64,000 nt of DNA from Rheinheimera salexigens (lineage in GTDB: Bacteria; Pseudomonadota; Gammaproteobacteria; Enterobacterales; Alteromonadaceae). Positions 47,619-56,342 of this stretch are shown here, one piece after another. The stretch spans positions 2,955,509-3,019,508 of the forward strand of contig NZ_MKEK01000001.1 in the NCBI RefSeq assembly GCF_001752395.1. Direction: 5' to 3'. The position numbers and the translations under genes were made by a program. The notes below the pieces were generated by a model. That model worked only from the letters and a program-made list of their open reading frames with translations, made no database searches and was not told the DNA's origin. The stretch's first letter is position 1. Each line of letters starts with the position of its first letter.

Positions 47619-48261
47619 GCGCTGGCAAAGGTTTAGCAAAATTGCGCCAGTTTAAACGACTGGTTAATAGTAATTCGCGTAAGCTGAGTAAGCGCGGCGT
47701 TGTTCTATCCTCTTTTAGCCACTGATGGCCACAGCATGCTGCCGTCATAATGGTTTTAGTCGGCTTAAGTAAAAACTTTTCACTATTGTCGGCTTGTAAT
47801 GGCGTACCCGACAGCGCAAACCAACCATGCTGATTACAATGCAGTCTTAAACCCGCTTGATCTACTTCATCAATAGTATCGAGCAAAATATGCTCTTGGT
47901 TTAAATGCATAATATAAATAGGAACTACTAAACCGGGTTTAGCATGTTTTTGATAAAAAACATCTATCGGATCAGCTTGTTGTTTGCGGGCTGGGCAACG
48001 CTTAGCTTGCAATGAATACCAAGAGCCATTTTGGCTATCTAATTGTAACTCTGCCTGCTGTTTTAGAATATTACTGGCCGCGCGACGAATATAGAAAGTT
48101 AAGCTAGCCAAACGACCGGCTAAGTTAACAAGTTGCTCGGCCGGCAATTGCGACAAGCGCAACAATTCACGCTCATATAAAGCGTTACAAAGCTCAGTAT
48201 AACCTTGGTTATCTTTCGATACCTGCCAAAAGTGTGGCTGCTGACTACTTGGATTATCCAT
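47608..48261 (-). CDS. Conserved-looking protein of unknown function
   Basis: 217 residues, no signal peptide or membrane helix. I do not recognise a domain. It is Leu/Gln-rich with an N-terminal helical half (CNALYERELLRLSQLPAEQL) and a beta-rich middle (PGLVVPIYIMHLNQEHILLDTIDEVDQ, split). Normal codon usage and a location between terC and ftsB suggest a lineage-specific chromosomal gene. Confidence 0.65.
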   Translation of the reverse strand: MDNPSSQQPHFWQVSKDNQGYTELCNALYERELLRLSQLPAEQLVNLAGRLASLTFYIRRAASNILKQQAELQLDSQNGSWYSLQAKRCPARKQQADPIDVFYQKHAKPGLVVPIYIMHLNQEHILLDTIDEVDQAGLRLHCNQHGWFALSGTPLQADNSEKFLLKPTKTIMTAACCGHQWLKEDRTTPRLLSLRELLLTSRLNWRNFAKPLPALQP

Positions 48262-48309
48262 TAGCAGATGTTAACCAAAGCAGCATAACTTGTAAAAGCA
48301 AACCTGCAA

Positions 48310-49056
48310 CTATTGGTTATCGATTTTCTTATGTAGCTTCACTGTCTTTGTATTTTTCCGTCTTACTCGCAGGTTTATTAGCTCTACGCCGACCGAAAAT
48401 GCCATGGCAAAGTAAATATAACCTTTAGGTACATGCACATCTAAACCTTCGGCTATAAGGGTAAAACCAATTAACATTAAAAAAGATAATGCCAGTATTT
48501 TTATGGTGGGGTGTGAATCAACAAATTCGCCAATAGCTTTAGCCGCAAACAGCATCACAAATACTGACGCCATAACGGCGATGACCATAATAGATAAATG
48601 ATCGACTAAGCCGACGGCGGTAATGACTGAATCGAGCGAAAACACGATATCTAACAGGGTAATTTGGACTAAAATTGAGATATAGTTTGCTGCCGCTTTG
48701 GTTGCGGTTGAGCCGGTACTGCCCTCTAAACTATCGTGTATTTCATGAGTGGACTTAGCCAACAAGAAAAAACCACCCAAAATCAGCACCAGATCTCGAC
48801 CGGATATTTCGTAATCAAAAACCGTAAATAGTGGCTCAACTAGACCTATAACCCAAGCCAAACTAAACAATAACGCTAAGCGAGATAACATTGCTAAACC
48901 GATGCCGATGCGACGAGCTGAATCACGTTTTTCTGGCGGTAGCTTGGCCACTAAAATAGAGATAAAAATAATATTATCTATGCCTAAAACAATCTCTAAA
49001 GCCATTAATGTTGCTAAAGCTACCCAGGCTTCTGGGCTATAAATCCATTCGAACAT
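48310..49056 (-). CDS. TerC-family membrane protein
   Basis: 248 residues with about 7 helices. Acidic motifs LEIVLGIDNIIFISIL and LLDIVFSLDSVITAVGLV are the TerC signatures, holding likely metal-coordinating aspartates. Members export manganese or are linked to tellurite resistance and metallation of secreted enzymes. I see no clear yybP-ykoY riboswitch upstream. Confidence 0.88.
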   Translation of the reverse strand: MFEWIYSPEAWVALATLMALEIVLGIDNIIFISILVAKLPPEKRDSARRIGIGLAMLSRLALLFSLAWVIGLVEPLFTVFDYEISGRDLVLILGGFFLLAKSTHEIHDSLEGSTGSTATKAAANYISILVQITLLDIVFSLDSVITAVGLVDHLSIMVIAVMASVFVMLFAAKAIGEFVDSHPTIKILALSFLMLIGFTLIAEGLDVHVPKGYIYFAMAFSVGVELINLRVRRKNTKTVKLHKKIDNQ

Positions 49057-49153
49057 AGTTAATCCTAATCAATATCTATTAAAAACTTACAATTCACATA
49101 AACGCTTACATATTGCTGCTGGCTTTTAACAATCTGCTCAGTATTATAGTGTC

Positions 49154-49232
49154 ACCTAAGCATAAACTTTAGCTTTCTCGCTTAGGGGTAATGGCCGGCC
49201 AGCGTCCCAACCCGCTTACCGGCCTTTTTTTT
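49154..49232 (+). ncRNA. Candidate small RNA
   Basis: A TATTAT (-10-like, 49142-49147) precedes two hairpins: CCTAAGC/GCTTAGG (49155-49186) and GGCCGG/CCGGCC with an inner AGCG/CGCT (49193-49224), then T8. No ORF lies upstream on this strand whose transcript it would terminate. The -35 is weak and the family is not recognised. Confidence 0.35.
49193..49232 (+). terminator. Rho-independent terminator
   Basis: GC-rich stem GGCCGG/CCGGCC plus inner 4-bp stem followed by eight Ts on the plus strand. Confidence 0.75.
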
Positions 49233-49611
49233 GCCTAATACTCGCTTACGCTTAACTTAAGCGAAAATTAATCATTTACGGTATACCCATTAACTCAACG
49301 CTAACTGAATATAGTCTATATTTTTGGCTAAATTAGCCCGAAGAGGCAGATTTTTTATTTTTTTTAGGCAGCTAAGTTAAATTTTATCAATGGGGTGATT
49401 GGTAGGGATTGCTGGGCTTAAATTTTGTAGAGATTGAGACGCTTAAATAAAGTGCACTAAGCTAATGTTAAAGCTAAGCTGCAAAATTAAACCTAGTGCA
49501 AGAATTTATATAAACGTGGCAATTAACTTGGTGAATTACCTGGGTGAAATAACGCGGTGAGTGTCAATTGCTTATTTCAACAACTCATTATTTAAACCAG
49601 TCTTGGACAAA

Positions 49612-50508
49612 TTACTCTGCTGATACCTTTAAAGGTATTTTAATGTAACTCACGCCATTCTCCGCTGCGCTGGGTAGCTGTCCGCCACGAATATTTACTT
49701 GTACGGCAGGATAAATTAATCGTGGTACCGCCAGTGTTTTATCGCGTGCTTGGCGTTTTTGCACAAACTCTTGCTCAGCAGTATTGGCTTTAACATGAAT
49801 ATTTTGCTGCTTTTGCTCTGCTACACTGGTTTTATAGCGTAATGGCCTACCCTCAGGCTGATAATCATGGCAAATATAAATATTGGTTGCATCAGGTAAT
49901 TGGTAAATTCGCTGAATTGACTGATACAACACATGCGCATCCCCCCCCGGAAAGTCACATCGTGCAGTGCCGCCATCAGGCATAAATAACGAATCACCTA
50001 CAAATAAATTATCGCCAATTAAGTAACTAATACTATCGTTAGTATGGCCTGGGGTATTAATAACCTGTGCCTTAATGCTACCAATCATAAAGTGTTCATT
50101 ATCGCCAAACAGCTTATCAAAATAATCGCCTTTCGCTTGCAGCTCAGTATCATTAATATTAAAAATAAATTTAAAGGTTTGCTGCACCTGCTTAATGCCT
50201 TCGCCAATAGCGATAGGCGCCGCGGTTTTTGCTTTTAAATAATCAGCCGCCGATAAATGATCAGCATGAGCATGGGTTTCTAAGATCCAGTCAACACTTA
50301 ATTGCTGTTGCTCAATATAGTGCAATATCGCATCTGCTGCTTCGGTACTCACAGCGCCAGCCGCTGCGTCGTAATTTAACACCGGATCAATAATAGCTGC
50401 ACGTTTAGTCTGGTTATCTACCACGACATAGCTACAGGTGGAACTATCGGTATCAAAAAACATTTCTATGGTGAGATCTGGCTGATGTTCTGGCTTAGCG
50501 ATACTCAT
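49612..50508 (-). CDS. MBL-fold hydrolase, persulfide dioxygenase-like (Blh-type)
   Basis: 298 residues. Metal-binding THAHADH, TPGHTNDS and GDSLFMPDGGTARCDFP match ETHE1/Blh-type enzymes that oxidise glutathione persulfide. The C-terminal extension after about residue 240 is typical of the Blh branch. It diverges from the TauE-rhodanese-YeeE genes, a BigR-type sulfide-detoxification arrangement. Confidence 0.85.
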   Translation of the reverse strand: MSIAKPEHQPDLTIEMFFDTDSSTCSYVVVDNQTKRAAIIDPVLNYDAAAGAVSTEAADAILHYIEQQQLSVDWILETHAHADHLSAADYLKAKTAAPIAIGEGIKQVQQTFKFIFNINDTELQAKGDYFDKLFGDNEHFMIGSIKAQVINTPGHTNDSISYLIGDNLFVGDSLFMPDGGTARCDFPGGDAHVLYQSIQRIYQLPDATNIYICHDYQPEGRPLRYKTSVAEQKQQNIHVKANTAEQEFVQKRQARDKTLAVPRLIYPAVQVNIRGGQLPSAAENGVSYIKIPLKVSAE

Positions 50509-50522
50509 AACAACCTCTTAAA

Positions 50523-50541
50523 TTAGCAAATGCTAAATTAC
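50523..50541. promoter_or_regulatory. Inverted repeat in the divergent sulfur promoter
   Basis: TTAGCA-AA-TGCTAA inverted repeat in the roughly 110-bp region between the MBL hydrolase and TauE genes. It could be an operator for an ArsR-type sulfide sensor; no such regulator gene is in the window. Confidence 0.35.
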
Positions 50542-50622
50542 AATTGCAGCATAAACAAAACTACATTAGAATTCAATAATGTTATAAGCATATTACTTAT
50601 TGATATATGGAGCAACGGCTTA

Positions 50623-51372
50623 ATGTTAGTGTTTTTAGCAGCTATCAGCATAGGGTTAAGTTTAGGACTATTTGGTTCTGGTGGCTCAATTCTTACCGTG
50701 CCAGTTTTGCTTTATTTAGTAAAAATGCCAGCCGAGTTAGCGATAGCATCTTCGCTTTTTATTGTCGGGTCTATTAGTTTATTTGCTGCCGTTCGCAGTA
50801 GTTTAAAAGGCTGGGTTAGTTGGCAACATGTGGCGCTATTTGCTCTACCCAGTATGTTGGGCACATATCTAGGTGCTTGGTTCGGTACTTTAGTCGATAG
50901 TCGATGGCAGCTATTACTCTTCTCCATATTAATGTTTATCTCCGCCTTTTTAATGTGGCGTAAAAAAACGCTGCCAGAAGAAGCAAAGGTAACTATTAAA
51001 GCTATTATTTTAATTTTTACTGGTTTGGCCGTCGGCATTATTACCGGTTTTGTCGGTGTGGGCGGAGGCTTTTTAATCGTTCCGGCTTTAGTGCTCTTGG
51101 GCGGCTTAACCATGCTGCGCAGTATTGCCACCAGTTTAGTGATTATTACCTTACAGTCGAGTGTAGGTTTTTTAAAGTATTACTCAACACTTGTTGCTCA
51201 AGGTGCCGTGTTTGACTGGACATCAATAGCCATCATTATTGCCTTTGGCATTATCGGTAGCGTCATTGGTGGCGCAATTGCTAAACATGTTCCTAAACAA
51301 TTGCTGCAACGTGGTTTTGCATTATTTTTGTTACTTATGGCAACGGTGGTGATATATCAATCCGTACTGTGA
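50623..51372 (+). CDS. TauE/SafE-family sulfite exporter-like protein
   Basis: 249 residues from the ATG at 50623, which has GGAG 10-15 bp upstream; the longer frame from 50530 lacks one and adds a non-conserved leader. About eight helices with LGLFGSGGSILTVPVLLYL and GFVGVGGGFLIVPALVLLGG, the duplicated TauE motif. Likely exports sulfite or another sulfur anion produced by the adjacent persulfide enzymes. Confidence 0.88.
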   Translation: MLVFLAAISIGLSLGLFGSGGSILTVPVLLYLVKMPAELAIASSLFIVGSISLFAAVRSSLKGWVSWQHVALFALPSMLGTYLGAWFGTLVDSRWQLLLFSILMFISAFLMWRKKTLPEEAKVTIKAIILIFTGLAVGIITGFVGVGGGFLIVPALVLLGGLTMLRSIATSLVIITLQSSVGFLKYYSTLVAQGAVFDWTSIAIIIAFGIIGSVIGGAIAKHVPKQLLQRGFALFLLLMATVVIYQSVL

Positions 51373-51497
51373 ATTTTTAAACTCTTTAAGTTAACTAAAC
51401 TCTTTAAATTAATTACATACTTTTAATAATCTGACTAATCTAAGTAAGTTGAACTAGCGATAAGCTTAAAAACTACTTAGCTAAATAGGAGTAAAAA

Positions 51498-51899
51498 ATG
51501 AAAACTGCAGCGCAACTGATCACAGAAGCTAAAGCACAAATTAAAGAAGTCGATATTGCCCAGCTAGCCTCGGCACTTCAGCACAACCCTGACACTGTAC
51601 TTATCGATGTTAGAGAGCCGGCAGAATTTGCCCAGCAACATATCGCCGGTGCGGTTAACTATCCACGCGGAGTCTTAGAGATGAGTATCCACAATCATCC
51701 TAAAGTGGCGGCTAGCGGCTGTGCGCCAGAAGTGGCTTTAGCACAATTAGCCACTTCTACTATTTATGTTATTTGTCGCTCTGGTGGCCGCTCAGCACTT
51801 GCCACTGCCTCGTTACAACAAATGGGCTTTAGCGATATTTATTCTGTTAGCCCTGGCATGCAAGGCTGGCTTGATGCCAAACAGCCTATCGTTAATTAA
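51498..51899 (+). CDS. Rhodanese-like sulfurtransferase
   Basis: 133 residues, single rhodanese domain. LIDVREPAEFAQQHIAGAVN and the catalytic loop CRSGGRS (active-site Cys near residue 95) are clear. A second cysteine (SGCAPE) lies in an insert. Transfers sulfane sulfur; no signal peptide, so cytoplasmic. An AGGAG precedes the ATG. Second gene of the sulfur operon. Confidence 0.92.
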   Translation: MKTAAQLITEAKAQIKEVDIAQLASALQHNPDTVLIDVREPAEFAQQHIAGAVNYPRGVLEMSIHNHPKVAASGCAPEVALAQLATSTIYVICRSGGRSALATASLQQMGFSDIYSVSPGMQGWLDAKQPIVN

Positions 51900-51917
51900 C
51901 AATTAAAAGGACATAAC

Positions 51918-52322
51918 ATGGAAAACTTCACCCCTGTTTCTGCCTTAATTGGTGGTAGCTTAATTGGCTTAGGAGCACTAATCCTATTTATCTTTTCCGG
52001 CCGAATTGCCGGTATATCGGGTATTGCTAGAAATGCCTTATTTACAACGGCGCAACGTGGTTGGCGACTGGCCTTTGTGCTGGGATTAATTGCTGGGCCT
52101 TTAGTGTTAAGCCTAATGATTGCCGACTTTAGCTACACGACCGTTGAATTAGGCTGGCCAGTGCTTATTGCTGGCTTACTAGTGGGTATGGGTACCGGCT
52201 GGGGCAGCGGTTGTACTTCTGGTCATGGCATTTGTGGTATCAGCCGATTTTCACCACGCTCTATCACCGCCACAATATTATTTATGTTAGTTGGCGTGAT
52301 GGTTGCCACCTTATTCCACTAA
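51918..52322 (+). CDS. YeeE/YedE-family thiosulfate transporter half (N-terminal)
   Basis: 134 residues, four helices. GMGTGWGSGCTSGHGICGISRFSPRS, split here as GSGCTSGHGICG, is the cysteine motif used by YeeE/TsuA to pass thiosulfate. With the next gene it forms the two halves of a full YeeE/YedE protein. Confidence 0.88.
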   Translation: MENFTPVSALIGGSLIGLGALILFIFSGRIAGISGIARNALFTTAQRGWRLAFVLGLIAGPLVLSLMIADFSYTTVELGWPVLIAGLLVGMGTGWGSGCTSGHGICGISRFSPRSITATILFMLVGVMVATLFH

Positions 52323-52355
52323 CCATTGCATATACAGTTTTAGCAGGAGCATAAG

Positions 52356-52763
52356 ATGGCTTTAGTAATCGCATTTATATCAGGTTTAATCATGTCAATT
52401 GGCATCAGCTATTCGCAAATGATTGAACCGAGTAAAGTATTAGCTTTTTTAACCTTAGATAAAAATTGGGATCCCAGTTTACTGCTGGTGATGGTTAGCG
52501 CATTAGTAACGTACAGTATTGGTTATTGGTTAGTTAGGTCAAAACAAAAACCTGTCTGCGCAGAAAAGTTTCAGATACCGACTAAGCAAAAAATTGATAA
52601 GCCGTTAGTAATAGGCGCAGTGTTATTTGGTGCTGGTTGGGGATTAGTCGGCTATTGCCCAGGGCCTGCCATTGCAGCCATCAGTTCGGGTAGTACTGGC
52701 ACCCTAGCCTTTGTAGCAGCCATGATCGTGGGTTGGTTTATTAGTCGTAAGTGGGCGCTATAA
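52356..52763 (+). CDS. YeeE/YedE-family (DUF6691) transporter half (C-terminal)
   Basis: 135 residues, four helices. GAGWGLVGYCPGPAIAAIS holds the conserved CPGP cysteine motif. Split YeeE pairs are common in sulfide-oxidation operons. Followed by a hairpin (52780-52815). Confidence 0.88.
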   Translation: MALVIAFISGLIMSIGISYSQMIEPSKVLAFLTLDKNWDPSLLLVMVSALVTYSIGYWLVRSKQKPVCAEKFQIPTKQKIDKPLVIGAVLFGAGWGLVGYCPGPAIAAISSGSTGTLAFVAAMIVGWFISRKWAL

Positions 52764-52779
52764 CGCAAACTCTGATATA

Positions 52780-52815
52780 CAGCACAGCTTAGCTAAGTAC
52801 CTTAGCACTGTGCTG
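52780..52815 (+). terminator. Hairpin after the sulfur operon
   Basis: CAGCACAG/CTGTGCTG outer stem with an inner GCTAAG-TAC-CTTAGC stem. No T tract, so a weak or factor-dependent terminator. Confidence 0.45.
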
Positions 52816-52959
52816 AGCTAGTTAAGACTTGATGCAACGCTTAAGTATAAATTTAGGGCAATATAACAAATGGCTTAGCTCCCAGCATTCTAGATTGTAG
52901 AATCAGGATGTAGCAAATATTAATTTGGTATTTTAATCAGGAAGAAAAACAACAGAAAA

Positions 52960-53036
52960 TGGCGGAGCGGACGGGACTCGAACCCGCGACCCCCGGCGTG
53001 ACAGGCCGGTATTCTAACCAACTGAACTACCGCTCC
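52960..53036 (-). tRNA. tRNA-Asp (GTC), copy 1
   Basis: 77 nt including the encoded CCA. Acceptor stem GGAGCGG/CCGCTCC, anticodon loop CCTGTCACG (GTC), T-loop GGTTCGAGTCC. Read on the minus strand it folds as a standard cloverleaf. Confidence 0.97.
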
Positions 53037-53086
53037 ACTGTACACTTTACAAAGTACTTTTTTACAAAAGCACTCTTTACAAAAAT

Positions 53087-53163
53087 TGGCGGAGTGGACG
53101 GGACTCGAACCCGCGACCCCCGGCGTGACAGGCCGGTATTCTAACCAACTGAACTACCACTCC
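53087..53163 (-). tRNA. tRNA-Asp (GTC), copy 2
   Basis: 77 nt including CCA, identical to copy 1 except in the acceptor stem, where GGAGTGG/CCACTCC replaces GGAGCGG/CCGCTCC, a compensatory pair change. The two genes are 50 bp apart and probably co-transcribed. Confidence 0.97.
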
Positions 53164-53272
53164 GCAACAATTACCCAGCAAGACTTCAATAGGGTGTCCT
53201 GCTGTGCGGCGGGAATGATACGGTTTAGGTTCATGGTCGTCAACTCCTTTTTCGCCGCTTTTGTCTAATCCT

Positions 53273-54734
53273 TAATCATCCGGTAGCGTTAGATCAAGAA
53301 TGTCACCTATATCGTCGCTTTTTTGCACAGTATTTTTTGTCGCAGCCGAAACTTGGTTATTATTAGTGACTAAACTGCTTTCTGGCATTTTTTCTGCCTG
53401 CTTGGATTTTTTTGCCAAAACAGTAAATCTGCGGCCTTTTTATCACTGAGCACAAACCAAATGGCGCCAATGCCAATAATTAAAATTAAAACATTGCTGA
53501 ATATAACCAATAACCAGGGAAATGCTGCTTCAGTTGGATTTGTCACTTGTAACTGTTCAGTTGATACCGGTTTTACCACCGCAACTATTTCGGCCGGTGG
53601 CAACATAAAACTAATTTCGGGTAAACTTAATACAAACTCTCGGCCATCTACCCGGGTACCGAAGGCCATAACTTCGACAATATAACTGCCATGGCCCCGA
53701 TTATTTAAATTAAGTTGGCGTATGGCATTACCGGCTTCATTTAATGAAAAGTCAGCAACTTCACCATTAGGATAACGAATACGACCCTGCAGTAAAATAC
53801 TTTGGGCATTGATTGCCGGATTGCTGACATTAAAGATGATCTGATGTGGCTGAGGCACCTCATCTGATAACGCCTCGTTAATTGCTGGCGACATCTTAAT
53901 ATCTGCCACTATTGCTGCCGGTTCTAACATCACTGCAGCCTGTTCAATTTCACGGGTGTATAACGGCGTTCTGACGATATATTTAGGTAACCACTCGCCC
54001 GCTGCAAAACGTAATTGAAACTCGCCTGTAAACACGCCATCACGTGCCCGCTCATCATAGCCTTTGCCATCGTCACGAAAATGAGCGACTTGAACAATAC
54101 CCCGACCAAAATTATCCATATCGGGTTTATTTGTACTAACAAAAATAACTTCTAAGTTTAGTACATCGCGAAATTCTTTAGCATTAATGGGCTCACCACC
54201 ATTAAGTAAACGCGCGGTAACTTTTACCGTCTCACCTACCATTAACTGCTGAGGCAAAGGATCGACTAACAGCTCGATCTCCGTTAGCACCATTACCCGA
54301 CTTTCTGCTAATAAACTGCCAATGGCTTGCCAAGGCCCTGGCATCGGCTGTTTTATTTTAATTAAATCGTAACTATCGGCATCATGCCACGCCACATCAT
54401 GCTGCTTTGCGGTATTAAAATGTAGCTTACTGCCGTCAGGTCTCACTAACACCACTGATGCACTACCGCGGCGGCGAAATAACAATAACGTAATTTCTGC
54501 AACTTCTTCGTCAATGCGAAAGCGATTATCAAATAACGGTATTTGGTTTTTGGTCGGTAAGTCCTGCAGCAAGGCAAAACTTTCATTATCTAACTGCGGA
54601 CTTGGTGTTGCCTGTTCCCGTTTAACATTTTTAGCGTCGGTATTTTTAGCTTCGGGATTATTAGCTTGACCGCTAACAGCTACGGTAAATAATAAGCTAA
54701 ACAGACTTAATAATATTAATCTCGCCACAGACAA
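53273..54734 (-). CDS. TIGR03503-like membrane protein (apparent -1 frameshift)
   Basis: The primary frame (454 residues, ending at 53370) has a signal peptide, a large periplasmic beta-rich region and one C-terminal helix (PWLLVIFSNVLILIIGIG). After WQKN it runs into unrelated residues and stops. Shifting -1 at A_AAA_AAT (T7 at 53407-53413 on the plus strand) continues the reading to 53273 with KMPESSLVTN and an acidic end DILDLTLPDD, as I recall for this family. Neighbour of dnaQ as in other alteromonads. Function unknown. Confidence 0.75.
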
Positions 54735-55423
54735 GATCCCCCTTTCTTTTGCACTAAGTCTAAACGCGCTTGGTGTGCTTCCAATTCAGCCTCTGACGCT
54801 GCAATAACGGCTAAACGACCACTGCGTTGGATACGCAACTCACCCTCATGCTGCTGATTACTATCTTGCTCATTGGCCAAATTCAAACTAACTTGGCCAC
54901 CTGTCATCATTAAATAGACATCGGCTAAGATTTCGGCGTCCAGTAAGGCGCCGTGTAAGGTTCGGTGGCTGTTTATAATATCGTATCGACGGCAAAGCGC
55001 ATCTAGGTTGTTCTTTTGCCCAGGATGTAGCTCTCGTGCCATTGCAAGAGTATCGAGCACCGTACAATATTGCTCTAACGGCGGAAGCGGTGAACGTAAT
55101 AACGAAAATTCATGATTAATAAAACCGACATCAAAAGGCGCGTTGTGAATGACTAATTCTGCACCTTGAATATACTCGTAAAAGCCTTGGGCTATATCCC
55201 GAAACTTTGGTTCATCTTTTAAGCGTTCATTGGTTAAACCATGGATCCTAACGACTTCGGCTTCGATAATACGTTCTGGGTTAATATAGACATGATAATT
55301 ATTGCCGGTAAAACGGCGGTTAATTAATTCAACACAGCCTATTTCAACAATGCGATGACCATCTCTTGGGTTAATGCCGGTGGTTTCTGTATCAAGAATA
55401 AGTTGTCTTTTTATCATGTTCAT
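54716..55423 (-). CDS. dnaQ: DNA polymerase III epsilon subunit (proofreading exonuclease)
   Basis: 235 residues. DEDDh motifs: DTETTG (Exo I), HNAPFDVGF (Exo II) and HGALLDAEILADVY (Exo III). C-terminal region binds the alpha subunit. Divergent from rnhA, the conserved arrangement in enterics and relatives. Confidence 0.95.
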   Translation of the reverse strand: MNMIKRQLILDTETTGINPRDGHRIVEIGCVELINRRFTGNNYHVYINPERIIEAEVVRIHGLTNERLKDEPKFRDIAQGFYEYIQGAELVIHNAPFDVGFINHEFSLLRSPLPPLEQYCTVLDTLAMARELHPGQKNNLDALCRRYDIINSHRTLHGALLDAEILADVYLMMTGGQVSLNLANEQDSNQQHEGELRIQRSGRLAVIAASEAELEAHQARLDLVQKKGGSCLWRD

Positions 55424-55482
55424 TTCGTTTTGTGCCGTAATTAAGGTAGATTATACGCCGATTATGTAAGAGGAAAGGCTTT

Positions 55483-55965
55483 ATGCGTAAAACTGTTACC
55501 ATCTTCACCGATGGCTCGTGTCTTGGCAACCCCGGAGCCGGCGGTTATGCTGCGGTTTTAAATTATAAACAACACTGCAAAGAATTAAGTGGTGGTTTTC
55601 GTTTAACCACCAATAACCGCATGGAGCTACTCGCCGCTATTATCGCCCTAGAAAGCCTCACCACGCCTTGCGATGTAGAGTTAACGACCGATAGCCAATA
55701 TGTGCGTTTAGGCATTACCCAATGGCTGGCAGGCTGGAAGCGCAACAAATGGCTAACCAGTCAAAGAAAGCCGGTTAAAAATCAAGACCTGTGGCAACGA
55801 CTCGATAAAGCGACCCAGCAACATCAAATAAACTGGCACTGGGTAAAAGGTCACAGCGGCCATCCTGAAAATGAGCGCTGTGATGTATTGGCAAGGACGG
55901 CGGCTGAAGCTAAACCAACCACTATAGATACTGAGTTTGAAGCTAGCCAAGCTAAAGAAGCCTAG
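55483..55965 (+). CDS. rnhA: Ribonuclease HI
   Basis: 160 residues. Catalytic acids in [27 protein letters not shown] and ERCDVLAR; the basic handle KRNKW is present. Degrades RNA in RNA-DNA hybrids. Divergent from dnaQ by 59 bp. Confidence 0.97.
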   Translation: MRKTVTIFTDGSCLGNPGAGGYAAVLNYKQHCKELSGGFRLTTNNRMELLAAIIALESLTTPCDVELTTDSQYVRLGITQWLAGWKRNKWLTSQRKPVKNQDLWQRLDKATQQHQINWHWVKGHSGHPENERCDVLARTAAEAKPTTIDTEFEASQAKEA

Positions 55966-55998
55966 CTGCAACAATGGACTGGCTCCAAAATATACAGC

Positions 55999-56100
55999 TC
56001 GGTTTACCCACACTAACACGCCGTAAACCCATCCTTGGGGGCTCATTTACGCCCATCCAGGGCTGAAATGGTTAGCTTAGGCTAAAGCCGATCCTCATTA
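55999..56100. repeat. 102-bp intergenic repeat, copy 1
   Basis: TCGGTTTACCCACACTAACA... to ...CTCATTA. About 88% identical to copy 2 by eye. Ends are imperfect inverted repeats (CGGTTTACCC against the GGCTAAAGCCG end), with inner ACTAAC/GTTAG pairing. Confidence 0.8.
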
Positions 56101-56155
56101 AATAGTAGACACTCAACACTAAGAGTTTAAACTTAAATTTAAGTGTATATACGGA

Positions 56156-56257
56156 TCGGTTTACCCACACTAACACGCCGTAAACCCATCCCTGGGGGCT
56201 CATTTCCGCCCGTCCAGGGCTGCAATGGTTAGTTTAGGGTAAAACCGGTCCTCATTA
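56156..56257. repeat. 102-bp intergenic repeat, copy 2
   Basis: Same orientation as copy 1, 55 bp away. Terminal arms CGGTTTACCC/GGGTAAAACCG pair well, so the unit could fold into a long hairpin like a miniature inverted-repeat element. Confidence 0.8.
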
Positions 56258-56292
56258 ATGTAGCTTAGTCAGTTCACAATTATCGCTAAAGT

Positions 56293-56320
56293 CTTAGCAC
56301 TTAGCACTTAGCACTTAGCA
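56293..56320. repeat. CTTAGCA heptamer repeat, 4 copies
   Basis: Four perfect tandem copies of CTTAGCA. The same unit is repeated downstream of recA (34442-34463). Confidence 0.85.
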
Positions 56321-56342
56321 CTCAAAACTAGCATATTAACCG

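Larger units (their letters stand above)
49057..49611. other. Long intergenic region with a possible small RNA
   Basis: No protein gene. Holds a hairpin pair ending in a strong plus-strand terminator (49193-49232) and otherwise AT-rich sequence. Confidence 0.5.
55966..56342. other. Intergenic region with repeats
   Basis: No gene. Holds the two 102-bp repeats and a run of CTTAGCA heptamers described separately. Confidence 0.7.

Noticed and set aside
47513..47725. 70-aa plus-strand ORF with FAHGC/FVHGY repeats
   Set aside because: The repeats come from the 18-bp tandem DNA repeat; it runs antisense to the gene at 47608.
49057..49260. yybP-ykoY manganese riboswitch upstream of terC
   Set aside because: The consensus GGGGAGUAG core is not seen on the terC strand; the strong hairpin there belongs to the plus strand.
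52959..53268. Plus-strand ORFs beginning MAERTGLEPATPG / MAEWTGLEPATPG
   Set aside because: They are antisense reading of the two tRNA-Asp genes, a well-known annotation artefact.
55753..56046. 97-aa minus-strand ORF across rnhA and repeat 1
   Set aside because: Antisense to rnhA and made largely of the 102-bp repeat.
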